A DNA stretch of 64,000 nt from Vicia villosa (taxonomy: Eukaryota > Streptophyta > Magnoliopsida > Fabales > Fabaceae), in assembly GCF_029867415.1 (NCBI RefSeq), contig NC_081186.1, positions 16,314,930 to 16,378,929 on the forward strand. The letters are read 5' to 3'. The notes under the pieces are model-generated. The model was not told the origin of the DNA, did no database searches, and saw nothing but the letters and a program-made list of their open reading frames with translations. Made by a program: the position numbers and the translations under genes. Below, piece after piece: positions 53,601-64,000 of this stretch (position 1 is its first letter; each line of letters opens with the position of its first letter).

Positions 53601-54121
53601 TACAAAAGATGACAGTAACCTACAAAGACTGGCATGAGATGTTACCTTTTGCTCTTCATGGTTATCGCACATCTGCGCGTACTTCAACAGGGGCAACTCC
53701 ATTCTCCTTAGTCTATGGTATGGAGGCAGTTCTTCCAATTGAAATTCAGATTCCTTCCCTAAGGATTATGAAAGAAGCCGATCTAGACGAAGACGATTGG
53801 ATTCAGACCCGGTTGGACCAGATAAACTTGATTGATGAGAAAAGGCTCGCAACTATTTGTCATGGTCAATTGTACCAAAAGCGTATGATTAAAGCCTTCA
53901 ACAAAAAAGTCAAAAGTCAGGCATATCAAACTGGTGGCTTGGTTGTCAAACGCATCATCTTACCACAAGGTGATCCCAGAGGCAAGTGGACTCCCACTTA
54001 TGAGGGACCATTTGTAATCAAGAAAATATTCTCCGGCGGTGCCATGTTGCTTACCACTATGGATGGCGAGGATTTCCCACACCCTGTAAATGCGGACATA
54101 GTCAAAAAATACTTCGCTTGA
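50650..54121 (+). pseudogene. pol: E5 pol: RT, RNase H, aRNase H, integrase (one nonsense codon)
   Basis: This 1157-codon exon has a single TAG at 51365 where E6 has Trp. RT carries VPVPKKDGKV, FMDGFSGYYQI and YVDDMIAKS (51479-). RNase H: LGQHDESGRKEHAIYYLSKK. The archaeal-type second RNase H is at about 52391-52780 with VFDGASNALGNG, YGDSALV and PREENQLADALA. Integrase spans about 53060-54000. Its zinc finger has H..H but reads CHKG in place of CHKC. The catalytic region has MWGIDMIG, ITDNGTNL and NGAVEAANK. The E6 motif YFTKWVEAA is YFTKGVQAA here. Loss of the finger Cys and the nonsense codon suggest it is inactive. Confidence 0.93.
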
Positions 54122-54132
54122 AGAAAAGCTCG

Positions 54133-54272
54133 CTAAGTTGAAAACCTGAAAGGGCAACTTAGGCAAAAAATGAGCGTCTCGGTGGATCGAAAACCCGAAA
54201 GGGCGATCCGGGCAAAAATTAGACACTAAATAATACTATCCCGGTAGGCTGAAAACCTGAAAAGGCAGCCTA
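54133..54272 (+). other. Three tandem GNRA-capped hairpins after E5 pol
   Basis: Hairpins at 54133-54162, 54184-54209 and 54245-54272 share one plan: outer stem, AAAA on the 5' side only, a 3-bp inner stem, GAAA loop. Outer stems are CTAAGTTG/CAACTTAG, GGATCG/CGATCC and TAGGCTG/CAGCCTA, all perfect though unlike in sequence. Inner stems are CCT/GGG, CCC/GGG and CCT/AGG. Each is followed by GGCAAAA. The first starts 12 bp beyond the pol stop. E6 has the same three units. Confidence 0.88.
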
Positions 54273-55124
54273 GGCAAAAGTTAGGGAATAAAGCGTACAA
54301 CTATGTTTCGTTCAGTTGCCTACTCACCTTCAAGATTCAACACATCAAAGACACCGATCAGTCGAATTACTTTCTTCCAACAAGTGAGGGATGAGATGCT
54401 CGAAGACAGATTGGTAATAGCAGAATTGAAACTTGACTGGATTGTTTTCACATAGCTATTTATCTTTATAAACTCTTTTCAAAACTTTATGACAATTTCC
54501 TGCTACTAGGATTGTTGTCTCCCTGTACTAATCAGCCTATCATGGCTCTTTTTCAAAAATCAATGCATCTTATGCTCAAAATCAACATTTTCACTTTTTG
54601 TGTTTTGAATACGTAAACGTCCCAATGATAATTTTGAATGAACATGTGCATTTGAATATGATTGATGTTTACCAGGAAAAACAGGAATAGCATTCAAGTA
54701 ATGTCCCGATCATTTGGACATCATCCCGAAGCCAGCATCTGAAGAAAAATCTCCAACAGAGATGCATTTCTCAGCAAAATCCTCGATAAGATTTTTCTCT
54801 CCAAGCAAAGTGATTCGAGAAATCTTATCCCCCAGCAGGGCTGTTCCAGATTACTATCTCCAGAAGGCGTGGTCTCCACACCAGGACTTGGTCAAATAGT
54901 GCATCGGAGGATTATGCATCTTCCTCATTCCCACTTTAAAGGGCATCAAAATCAGAACTTTCAAATTACCTTTCATCCCTGAACAGTAGTCGAAGATCCT
55001 TTAACAGAGTACCATGGTTCTCAAAGAAGGTTCCCAGCCGAGGGTACTCAAACAAGACGGCAAAAATCATCAACGATCACAATGCCTTCACGTCCAGATG
55101 ACTAGCTGGGATTTATTTTCCCAA

Positions 55125-55222
55125 CCATACATCATACATCATACATCATATATCATACATCATACATCATACATCATACATCGTACATCATACATCATAC
55201 ATCATACATCATACGTCATACA
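55125..55222 (+). repeat. (TCATACA)n microsatellite in E5 3' UTR
   Basis: About 14 copies of a 7-bp unit with a few point changes. Confidence 0.95.
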
Positions 55223-55510
55223 CATATTGATACACAACATATAATGTTTCATGACAAACGCATACATAACATGCATATTTCTCCTTTAGTTAGAGAATCT
55301 CATGCATTACATACATCATGCCATTGCATATCACTAACTTGATTTTTTAGGCATACGGATGTCTTCAACAAAGATGTTCTCAATCACATACAGTGTTCCC
55401 CTTGAACTCTATTCAAATAAGCAGTCCTCTCAGATATAATCAAGCCAAGGATTCATTCTGAAGAGATCTCTCCTTTCAAATCACTTATCAACTCAAAAAA
55501 CAAGTAACAC

Positions 55511-55745
55511 AGATCAAAGCTGATACCTCAGACGGTTCCAGAACGATCTACCATCGAAGATCTAAAGCTGATACCTCAGACGGTTCCAGAACGATCTACC
55601 ATCGAAGATCTAAAGCTGATACTTCAGACGGTTCCACAACGATCAACTTTCAAAATCTAAAGCGGAAAAACTTTGGACGGTTCCATAACGATCATCCTCC
55701 TAGACTTAAAGCGGTAACCTTGGACGGTTCCGGAACAGTCAACGC
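55511..55745 (+). repeat. Five tandem 48-bp units in E5 3' UTR
   Basis: AAAGC(T/G)G starts at 55516, 55564, 55612, 55659 and 55708 (period 47-49). All share GACGGTTCC followed by AACGATC-type sequence. Units 1 and 2 are nearly identical and 3-5 are progressively diverged. Confidence 0.9.
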
Positions 55746-56009
55746 AGAGGTTTTCAAATCCATCATCAAGATATAATCAATGGATTCATTCTGGTGAACA
55801 AACCATCAAATACATTTGCCAGATGGCATCTGGAAAGCCCATCTCAGGTAATGTTTCAATCTGCCAACAACATTTCTCAGACAACGTTCAAAGACAAGCT
55901 TCCAACATCTCTTCCGATCAAGGTAAGTGCAAATTTTCAGGGCATCTAAAATATTCAATCATCTTCCACCTTCAAATTTCAGACAATCTCTTCAGGTTTA
56001 AGAATATTG

Positions 56010-56021
56010 AATAGGGGCAAC
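56010..56021 (+). promoter_or_regulatory. E5 polypurine tract
   Basis: AATAGGGGCAAC lies directly before the 3' LTR. It is short and has C interruptions, as expected for the GGGGCAAC type in this lineage. Confidence 0.75.
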
Positions 56022-59000
56022 TGTTATACCCCAAAATTTGCCCGCATCTTTTTTCAAGAAAACTCCAATTTAAAAATTAGGAGTTTCATATAATCATGGA
56101 TTTTTATTTCATAAATATCCTTACATATGAAATACTTAGTTTTTAGAATTTTTCTTATACAGTATTTTGGCTCGCTGTTGAATTTATTCTTACGCAAACA
56201 CCAGTTACTGTTTATTACTTCACACACGCTATTTATTTGATATTTATTTACAGATAAGTAGTACTGACGCAATTGGTACAGAGATAAATCTTTTGCAGGC
56301 GCAGAGTCCGGGATTCAGACTGTACTGGTAACAAGTAAATTATTACTAATTTTTTTGTTTCCCACTAACTTTTGTACTATATTCCATTATTTTCAACATC
56401 TTTTCCTTTCTTTTCAAATCTCTTTTTCAAAAATCAAATCTTAACTTTATTCTACACATCTCTCTTTTTTCCAACACTATCATACACTTTCTTTCAAATC
56501 TTACTTCCACTCAAATTTTCCTTTTGTACGGAATCACTTCATTCCCCAACGTCTCTATCCTTCTTTTCATTCTATAAATACCTCTCATTTTTTCCATAAA
56601 ATCTCACATCAAATTCTAACTCATCTCTCAAATTTCTACTTCATATTCATTCTCTCTTCCTCCCAGGCAAAATGGCGAAGCGGATGGAAACGTGTTTTCT
56701 TATGGTCATCACCATTGCTACGGTGATCATGTCCTTCTTCTGTCTGCATAGTCCTGAAAAATGTGGACCTGCGATGGTTACACTCCCGATCATCTATTTT
56801 CTGTTGGTCATAGCATGGGTTATTAATCGTCATTCTTAAAGTTTGTCGTATCTCTTATTTTCTTAAATGTACCGTTTACTCGTCGTACTGTTCATTATAG
56901 TATGTAATATTTGTACTGTAAGTATTAAATGTTGTACTATTTGTCATACTGTTGCTTAATTATTCAGATAATATTTTGTGTAAAAGTCAAATATTTATTT
57001 TTCTGTGCATTAAATGATTTTCAGGGTTATCGGTAATTTTGCTCGCGTATAGTAAATATTAGTTATTTAGTATGTCTGTGTTTTTTAACAAGTCAAGTAG
57101 ATAAACTTTCGTCTTCCACATAAAACAAAAACAACAAAAAGAAAATTAACTTTGACTGTTGATTTTTCACTCTAACTGCTACATTAATACTTGAACAGTC
57201 AGTTGACAGTCAAAACTGCTGACAATACAATTCTCCGTGTCTTGTACCATCAATCAAATCAAACTTTTGCATTTCAAAATTCCAATATTTTTGTCCTAGA
57301 AGTCTTCTGAATATCACATGATTAGCAGAGACTCAGCACTGCACAAAAATCAGGTACGCTTAACTGTCTCCTACACAAACAGTCCCAAATTAGGGTTTAT
57401 TGTTTTTTCAGGAGAAACAAGTTTTTGAGACCTCAAATGGATTTCATGGACCTCCATATATCTCAAAGTACCACCATACAAATTTTCAAACTTCAATTCG
57501 CTCAGACGCACAGTCAGCAGCTCAAACAGTCAACAGACGACCCGTTTGACCAAAAAAAGTCAACAGACAGTCAAAAATGAAATTTTTTATCAACATCCAT
57601 ATTTTGTCAAAGGATTCATCATTTGATCATTGGATGATCATAATTCTTCAAGGAAAGATCAAAAATCAACAAAACCCTAAGATTCAAAATTAGGGTTTTC
57701 TCCTAAAAAGTCAACTGAACTTTGACTGGTCATAACTCTCTCATCCTTCATCCAAAAAGTTCAAACCAAAGCTCATTGTGAAGGAAATTCAATTATCTTT
57801 CAAATGCAATTGGTACCATGACCATTTGATCACCATTTGAAAAATATGAACCAAAACATTACAGGTCATTTTCAAAGTCAACAAAAAGACACTTTTTTCA
57901 AAAGGACACACAAGGAGCATGGAAAATCATTTTGAAATGATACCAAAGACATTGGTTAAAGGACTCTTTGAGGTTTCCAAAAAGTTCAAGATCTCCTTCA
58001 TATGATAAATATTGAGGGATTTACACCTTGTTGAAGTTGGCTAAATTTTGGGAAAATGCATAAAACCAACATTGATCAAAAATGTATTTTTTCCAAATGG
58101 GGCCAAGTTTTCATAGTTCAAACATGTTTACCATGATATAATGGGTCTCCCACGACCAAGACAAAGCCCACATCATTTTTGTTCCATTTTTGATTTAATT
58201 TTATCATAATTAAGATTAAATTGAAAAAGGAAAATGGAAGGATAATGCATAGCTTAATTTCTAAGCATGACTCACCAAAGAATCTTCAATTTTCTGCAAC
58301 AAGAGGAAGTACAAGGCAAGAGAAGTGAAGAAGAGCAAGACTTGGTCAAATTTTCAAAGATTTTTAATATTTAAAAATCAAAGTTTCAACAAAGCTCATG
58401 AATGCTTTTAGCTTAGTTTTTAAGCACCATGTAGCTTATAAATTAGGTAGCATACTCCATCAATGTAAGAGAGAGACACGAAATAGAGCAAGATATAGCA
58501 TAAACTCACTTCATATTTCAAAAATAATCAAAGAAACTTCAAAATTCGTATTTAAATTTGCAGCTAGTTTCAAAGCAAACTAAGTCCATAAATCACTTCC
58601 TGGAACTTATTTGAGCAAGTTCAGATCCATAACCAAGTTCATAGAGGCCTGAAACTCGAGTTCTCTCACTCTCCGATTTGGTAAACTTTCATTGATTTCA
58701 AACTCTCATTTTATGTGTTGTTATCATGTCTAATGGTTATGGTTGAGTTTGTAATAATCATTAGGTCAGGTTTGAACCCTAGCATGAGAGTTCTAACGTC
58801 CAGAACGTAGGTTGCCATTGTCAACCGTGAGTTTATGTTTCTCTTCGAATCTCTTAACACAAGCACTTTCAGTCCAAACTAACCTCACCATTGGATTCCC
58901 AGACCTCGATTTAGGGGGGTAGGGTCTTCATTTGGTGTTTAGCTAACGTATTTTTTGCAATTGAAGGTTGACCTCGCCAGAGAAGACAACCGGAAAACAC

Positions 59001-60750
59001 TGTTCCCGTGGTCAGCAAGGCTAGGGCGTGGTTGACTGCATGCGTGGCTTCCTCTCTCTCTCCTATTGGCTAGTCAACAAGTCCATGGCCGCGTGGCAAA
59101 ATGATAAAACATGATTGGTTCTGGTTTAAAAAACGTGGACCCCACATAACTTAAATTCAGAAGAAAAAAAATAGAAACAAGTGAACTGGGCCTATGCGAA
59201 TTGATTTCTACACCCCTGGTTTCTGGCCCAAATACACCTCTTGAACTGAAATCAGTTCTTTTCCAGATTTACTTAATACACCCCCTGCATATTTTAATTA
59301 ATAATCTCTATATTTTGCATTTTAATTAAAATCAACCAATCACAAAACACCAAAAATATTTTATTTTTTAGTTTTAATCTGATAAAATATTTACTTATTT
59401 TTAGACATAAAAATATTAATATTTTATTTAAATTAAGGCTATTTTGCATAATTAATTAGTATATATTTATATATTTGCTTTTTAATTATCTTAACCAATC
59501 AAAAAATCATAAAAAAATTTTGTTCTTTATATTAAATATTGTTTATATATTATAAACTAATTTTGTACATATTTAGAATAATTTTCTCTTTAAGTTTTAA
59601 TTATTTGTGTAATTATTTGTATAATTATGTGTTAATTAACTTAATCAATTTCAAATCAATTTCAAAAAATCCAAAAAAATTAGTTTTGTTTTAAAATTAA
59701 TTGACAAGTATTTTGAACATATTTTAAACTTAATTTTTAGGTTTAAATTTTATTTCCATCTTTTCCTCATTTTAATTAAATTAATCATGCATTAATTATA
59801 ATTAAAATCAATCATAAAAATCCAAAAAACACTTCTTTTATTTTCTTGCACTTTAAATTCCTAGATCAAGTGTATAGGTTGTCAAATCCATGTAAATAGC
59901 GTAGTTTACATTTCCTGCACAATCGATGTAATAGCGTAGATTTACTTTCCGCATTTTACATTTCCGCATTTTAAATTCCAGCACATATAAACTGCGTGTA
60001 TGTCAAAGATGAAAATTGAATCGTTAGATCACTAACTTCAAAGATAAAATATCTGAATCTAAACACAATCACACTTGCACCTCTTAAGGTAATCCCTTTT
60101 CTCATTCTTTTCAAAATCAAAAAAATCAAATTCTACTATTTCGAGTACAAAATCGAACTTTTGTTTATATACGGTGAAAGGATAGATTTTTAAGGGAAAT
60201 AGGATAAAGACCTTATAACTCAGGGTAGACCTCCTCATTTGCTTGCTCAAATCAAAACAAACAAATCTCTCATATATCATTGTTTTTCAAAATAAAACTT
60301 TCAAAAAGACAATACTTTGTATACATCCAAACAATGATCATTACGAAGTTAACGTTCTTTTTTCAAAACATCTTTTGAAAGATAAAAACACTTTGTATAC
60401 ATCCGCACAAGGATCATTACAAAGTCAATTTACAAAGGTATTTGAAACCACATACGAGCATTTCAAGGCAATAGAAAAGTAATTGAAAACAAGTGAGCTA
60501 AGCAAATTAAAGAGCCCATGGATAACCATGGATACAAAGGGTGCTAACACCTTCCCTTTGTATAACCTACCCCCTTACCCAGAATTTCTTAAAGGTCTTT
60601 TTTCTGTTTCTTTTATAAACCTTTCCTTAATTGGATAAAATATAAGGTCGGTGGCGACTCTCTGATTTTCAAATACAAAAGCAGAAACAAAAAAGAGTCA
60701 GTTCGCGTATCTCTCCGCGAGAGGTATGGTAAAAAACCGAGGGCGCGACA
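56022..60750 (+). repeat. E5 3' LTR (4729 bp)
   Basis: This second copy of the Ogre LTR is collinear over its length with the 5' copy and differs by scattered substitutions and 1-4-bp indels. It is followed by the ACTGG TSD. It includes the TATA box at 56573-56580 and the microprotein ORF. Confidence 0.95.
56672..56839 (+). CDS. LTR-encoded two-helix microprotein, 3' LTR copy
   Basis: This 55-codon frame is the same as at 40272-40439, with one substitution (Gly for Arg at residue 32). It is intact here, with the same start context and the same position relative to the TATA box. From this LTR, transcription would run into E3 sequence. Confidence 0.5.
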   Translation: MAKRMETCFLMVITIATVIMSFFCLHSPEKCGPAMVTLPIIYFLLVIAWVINRHS

Positions 60751-60755
60751 ACTGG

Positions 60756-61523
60756 TCAGATCCTTCTTCTGCTGCCTGAAAAGCGTTAGCATAGTGTTTA
60801 TTTTTAGATTTTAAAGCAATAGACTTACCTTTCTTCAGACGCTCATTTGCATCTAGCTCAATCTCATGACTCCTTAGAGCACTTATACGCTCCTCAAGAG
60901 ATACTTCATTCAAGTTCTTTGCAATCTTAAATGCTGTAACCATTGGCCCCCATCTTCTGGGTAAACTTCTGATTATCTTCTTAACATGATCAGCTTTTGT
61001 GTATCTCTTGTCAAGAACTCTCAATCCAGCAGTCAGAGTCTGGAATCTGGAGAACATTGCTTCAATGTTTTCATCATCTTTCATTCTGAAAGCTTTATAC
61101 TTCTGGATGAGAGCCAGAGCTTTTTGTCACCTTGACTTGTGCATTTCCTTCACGAGTCATCTTCAGAGATTCAAAGATGTCATTAGCAGTTTCTCTGTTT
61201 GTGATCTTTTCATACTCTGCATGTGAAATGGCATTTAACAATATAGTTCTTGCTTTGTGGTGACTTTTGTACTCTTTCTTTTGATCATCACTCATAGCCT
61301 GTCTAGTGAGCATAACTCCTTGAGCAGTTACTGGATGTTTGTAACCATCCAACACTAGATCCCATAAATCACCATCTTGACATAGAAAGTAACTTTCAAG
61401 TCTATCTTTCCAATATTCAAAGTTTTCACCATCAAAGTCTGGTGGTCTATTGAATCCATTAAAGCTAGAGTTACCATTGTTGCTTTGTTCAGTAACAGTT
61501 GGTGTTGGAGTAGAATTTGTCAT
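60756..61523 (-). pseudogene. gag: E3 gag, N-terminal piece (one frameshift)
   Basis: On the minus strand it starts MTNSTPTPTVTEQ at 61523 and includes FEYWKDRLESYFLCQDGD. A frameshift occurs near 61110, and the frame resumes at 61084 with DENIEAMFSRFQTLTAGL and LPRRWGPMVTAF. It is cut at the E5 TSD after FQAAEEGSDQ. It aligns with E1 and E4 Gag. Confidence 0.92.
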
Positions 61524-61585
61524 AGCGTGTTTTTCTTCCTGAATCTTTTCTCTAACATGGTTAAGTGTTTGCACCTAGAACCGGC

Positions 61586-61598
61586 GCTCAGATACCAA
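61586..61598 (-). promoter_or_regulatory. E3 primer binding site
   Basis: On the minus strand TTGGTATCTGAGC follows the LTR by one base. It is a variant of the initiator-Met site, with one change from TTGGTATCAGAGC. Confidence 0.83.
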
Positions 61599-61599
61599 T

Positions 61600-62696
61600 T
61601 GAAGGAGTGAAAAATACTTAGAAAGGGGGGGATTGAATAAGGGTTGTTTCTAAAAAATGGCATATAAAAATAATCACACAGTTATTTTTATCCTGGTTCG
61701 TTGTTAATCAAACTACTCCAGTCCACCCCTGACAGAGTGATTTACATCAACTGAGGATTTAATCCACTAATCAATCTTGATTACACTGGTTTTCCACTTA
61801 GACAACTTCTAAGTCTTCTAGAGTATACAGATCACAACTTGATCACTCTAGGTATTCCTTTTACAAAAGTAAACAATATTACAAGAGTTTAATGTGCTTC
61901 TTAATAAGCTATAATCACCAAGTGATTTTTCTCTCAAGATTAAGTTCTAAACACTCACTAAGATATTACAATGTTTGTGAGGTTGAAGATGAAGTTTCTT
62001 TGCTGTTTTTGTGTGATAACGTTAAGAGATCAATTTGGCAGCGTAAGGTTACTTGGAGCAAGAGTTGTTAGCTGCTTCAGCATCAGAACTTCTCTTATAT
62101 AGGCAGTGATAAATGTGACCGTTGAGTAGCATTTAATTCTTTGCGTGAATAGTACACTGCTGCATTTAATGTTTCACTCTTTTGTCAACTACCTCGAGCC
62201 ATGCTTCAACTGCTTTTGCTGACGTTGCCTTTTGTAGCTTCTAACGTTCCTTTTGTCAGTCAGACAGATTTGACGTTGTAGCCTTTTCATCTTGTACTTG
62301 CTTCTGGACTCAGACTATTAAAATAACGTTTGAATATCAGAGTCTTCACCGTTGGTACAGATGCAACTTCAGTCATCAGACTTTGGAAGTGCCTTGTAGC
62401 GTGATACCATCAGAGCTTTAGAGCCTTGCTTTTGACTTCCATCTTTTGATGCTTTCCATATCATGTTCTGATTTTCTCAAGACCATCTTCTGATGTCTTC
62501 CAGACCATGTTCTGATGAAGTCATCCAGATCTTCTGGGTCAGAGCTTCTGAATGCTGATTTTGTGCATACTCTTTTAGACTTTTCCTGAAATGGAAAACG
62601 TGAATAATTAGAGTACCACATTGTCTTATACAAAATTCATATATAATGCTATCATCAAAACTAGAAATATTGATCAGAACATTTCATGTTCTAACA
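61600..62696 (-). repeat. E3 5' LTR (1097 bp)
   Basis: On the minus strand this runs from TGTTAGAACATGAAATG (62696) to CTCCTTCA (61600). It is closest to the E4 LTR subtype. A TATATAAG box lies at 62101-62094. It carries one TAGAGTGATC unit and many TCAGAAG words. It is intact, but its partner lies outside the window. Confidence 0.93.
62094..62101 (-). promoter_or_regulatory. E3 LTR TATA box
   Basis: TATATAAG on the minus strand, in the same position relative to the LTR ends as in E4. Confidence 0.7.
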
Positions 62697-63660
62697 CTTG
62701 TGAAATGATGAATTACTATAAAAGTAGTGATATTTATTCGATGCTTGTGATGTGTGTTGTGTTTGTATGGATGTTGCCTTCATTGAGTCACATCCATTGC
62801 ATAATGAGACAATGGCCTTATTGGCAAAAAGCGACGGTGGCCTTAATGGCAAATAGTGATGGTGTGCCCAATGGCAAATTTTGAGACAGTGGGAGTTTTA
62901 CTCCATATGGTACCACATGCATTTGCATAAGTCGAGTCGCATTTGAATTGCATTTAAATTGCATTGATTTATGTTTGAATTTTTTAGATGATGAGATGTT
63001 TGTTGTGACGAGATGATGAGATGTTATTGTGATGCATTAATATTATAATTGGGAACTAGGTATGTCGTCATAATTGATTATTAACATGGTTTCCGTTTTG
63101 TAAGATGTTATGTGATGAGAAGTGGTGATATATGTATGATATTTACCATGCTTTGAATATTATCATACATTTCTTTATAATGAATGATATCTCACCCCTT
63201 CTGTTTGAATGTTACCCTTTGTTGGAAACGTGCAGGTAATGACGTGATGTAGCCGTTTACCTTATAGCTCGAGTCGGCGTGTCGATGCTCTGATACGTAG
63301 CACTCGAGGGGATGTTTGCGATACTTGCTTGTGTCTTGCTTTATGTTGATTATCTCTTGTTGGATTTTGTTGTTATGTCTTGTTGAGACATGATGGATAC
63401 ATTGGGCCATGTTTGCAAAGATATATGATTTGGATTTATGTTGTTATTTGGATTCTGCTGGGATGTTATAAAATTGTTTGGATTTAACTGTTTAATGAAC
63501 TATGAGTTTCCTCCGATATAAGTGTTATGTATCCATGTTTTATGAGCATGATTTGTGATTTGTTTAAGTTGAATATGTGACGCCTCAAATTTGTTGCTTA
63601 TTTCGACGTATTGAACTCTGATTTCTCTTATGAATTGCGGGGTAGATTTTGGATGTTACA
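62697..63660 (+). repeat. E7 5' LTR, right part
   Basis: 964 bp ending GGATGTTACA at 63660, immediately before the primer site. It includes short ATGGC(C/A)-type repeats at 62810-62880. The left part of the LTR should lie on the far side of E3. I see no gene here. Confidence 0.75.
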
Positions 63661-63664
63661 ATAA

Positions 63665-63676
63665 TGGTATTAGAGC
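63665..63676 (+). promoter_or_regulatory. E7 primer binding site
   Basis: TGGTATTAGAGC lies four bases after the LTR. It is one change from the initiator-Met site TGGTATCAGAGC. Confidence 0.85.
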
Positions 63677-63775
63677 AGGTCGCTCTGTCCGGCCAAGTGT
63701 CGAGTCGTAGTTAGTCTAACAATCGTGAATTGTTATTTTGTGCTGATTGCTTTTGTGTTGTAGTGAAGAATTGAG

Positions 63776-64000
63776 ATGGTTGGAAGGAATGATGCTGCGA
63801 TTGCTACTGCCTTGGAAGCGATGGCTCAGGCTATGCAACATTAACCGAATGTCGGTGAGAATGCTACTTCTCACAACTTGGCTACCTTCCAAAGGGAGAA
63901 ACCTTCCAAAGGGAGAATCCACCTGTTTTCAAGGGAACTCATGATCTTGATGGCGCATTGACATGGCTAAAGGAGATTTAGAGAATCTTCTGTGTGATGG
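63776..64000 (+). pseudogene. gag: E7 gag start, broken
   Basis: The frame begins MVGRNDAAIATALEAMAQAM and has a TAA at 63842-63844. A 17-bp tandem duplication (ACCTTCCAAAGGGAGAA twice, about 63890-63924) shifts the frame. The recognisable PPVFKG and ALTWLKEI follow, and then another stop near 63978. It is partial at the window edge. Confidence 0.82.

Larger units (their letters stand above)
54122..56009 (+). other. E5 3' untranslated region
   Basis: 1.9 kb between the pol stop and the polypurine tract. It contains the three hairpins (54133-54272), a 7-bp microsatellite (55125-55222) and five 48-bp units (55511-55745). I found no convincing gene. Confidence 0.85.
39622..60750 (+). mobile_element. 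E5: complete Ogre element (Ty3-gypsy, Tat lineage), 21.1 kb
   Basis: The 21,129-bp element has 4727- and 4729-bp LTRs, primer site, leader, ORF1, gag-PR, intron, RT-RH-aRH-IN, three hairpins, a repeat-rich 3' UTR, a polypurine tract and a perfect 5-bp TSD. All coding blocks keep one frame and are broken only by a few nonsense codons. The LTRs differ by roughly 1.5% in the first 1.3 kb by eye. Size, order, ORF1 and intron are the hallmarks of Ogre, which is especially abundant in Fabeae legumes. Confidence 0.95.
12866..62696 (-). mobile_element. E3: minus-strand Sirevirus that hosts E2, E4 and E5
   Basis: E3 is present in three pieces that join in order on the minus strand: 62696-60751 (5' LTR, PBS, gag N-terminus), 39621-39006 (gag middle) and 15660-12866 (gag C-terminus, PR, IN, RT). 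Its RNase H, post-pol region and 3' LTR must lie left of the window, beyond E2. Joins are supported by TSDs ACTGG (E5) and ATTGT (E4) and by continuity of the Gag alignment. Gag carries several stops and frameshifts. Confidence 0.92.
62697..64000 (+). mobile_element. E7: chromovirus (Tekay/Del type), 5' LTR part and gag start
   Basis: Right of E3 the sequence is the end of a different LTR, an initiator-Met primer site, and a Gag start typical of plant Tekay/Del chromoviruses. E3 appears to have inserted within this LTR, since the LTR start is not present. The element runs off the right edge. Confidence 0.8.

Overview
The window is a plant nuclear repeat block, almost certainly from a legume. 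Two giant Ogre/Tat Ty3-gypsy elements carry an extra ORF1, a PR-RT intron and a second RNase H, and they sit among several Sirevirus (SIRE/Maximus-type) Ty1-copia elements. That mix suggests tribe Fabeae (pea, vetch, lentil, faba bean), which is an inference. I found no ordinary host gene, no rRNA or tRNA gene and no CRISPR array. From base 1 to 62696 everything can be explained as retrotransposons inserted into one another, except one island of about 0.6 kb (21379-21960).

Nesting, solved from LTR ends and target-site duplications (TSDs). E7 is a chromovirus (Tekay/Del type, + strand; its LTR and gag start lie at 62697-64000). It was hit by E3, a Sirevirus on the minus strand (5' LTR 61600-62696; its 3' end lies beyond the left edge). 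E3 then took three insertions. E5 is a + strand Ogre of 21.1 kb (39622-60750, TSD ACTGG) in E3 gag. E4 is a + strand Sirevirus (15661-39005, TSD ATTGT) in E3 gag. E2 is a + strand Sirevirus (1-12865, left end outside the window) in E3 RT. E2 was itself hit by E1, a close relative (115-8378, TSD TTGAA) that landed in E2 RT. E4 was hit by E6, a minus-strand Ogre-like element (about 21961-34425) that has lost its 3' LTR. The nest is therefore four levels deep counting E7.

Sireviruses (E1-E4) share TGTTAGAACAAG LTR starts, an initiator-Met-like primer site, a CCHC Gag, PR-IN-RT-RH in copia order, a long post-pol region and multiplied polypurine tracts. E1 is the youngest (two 1210-bp LTRs with about four differences) but lacks RT and RNase H. 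E2 keeps an open RT-RH, while E3 and E4 are decayed. In E1, E3 and E4 gag and pol overlap in a conserved +1 relation. The post-pol reading frame differs between E1, E2 and E4; in E4 it is a decayed frame of about 890 codons with a Lys/Glu-rich stretch.

The two Ogre-type elements have the order ORF1, gag-PR, intron, RT-RH-aRH-IN. In both, the predicted intron joins the PR and RT frames exactly. Three observations look most worth follow-up. (1) Three tandem GNRA-type hairpins lie directly after pol in both Ogre elements, with compensatory stem changes. (2) A 55-residue two-helix membrane microprotein is encoded inside the Ogre LTR as the first AUG after the TATA box. (3) The E6 LTR carries ten copies of a GAAATCGATTTC palindrome, arranged as five pairs 20-22 bp apart.
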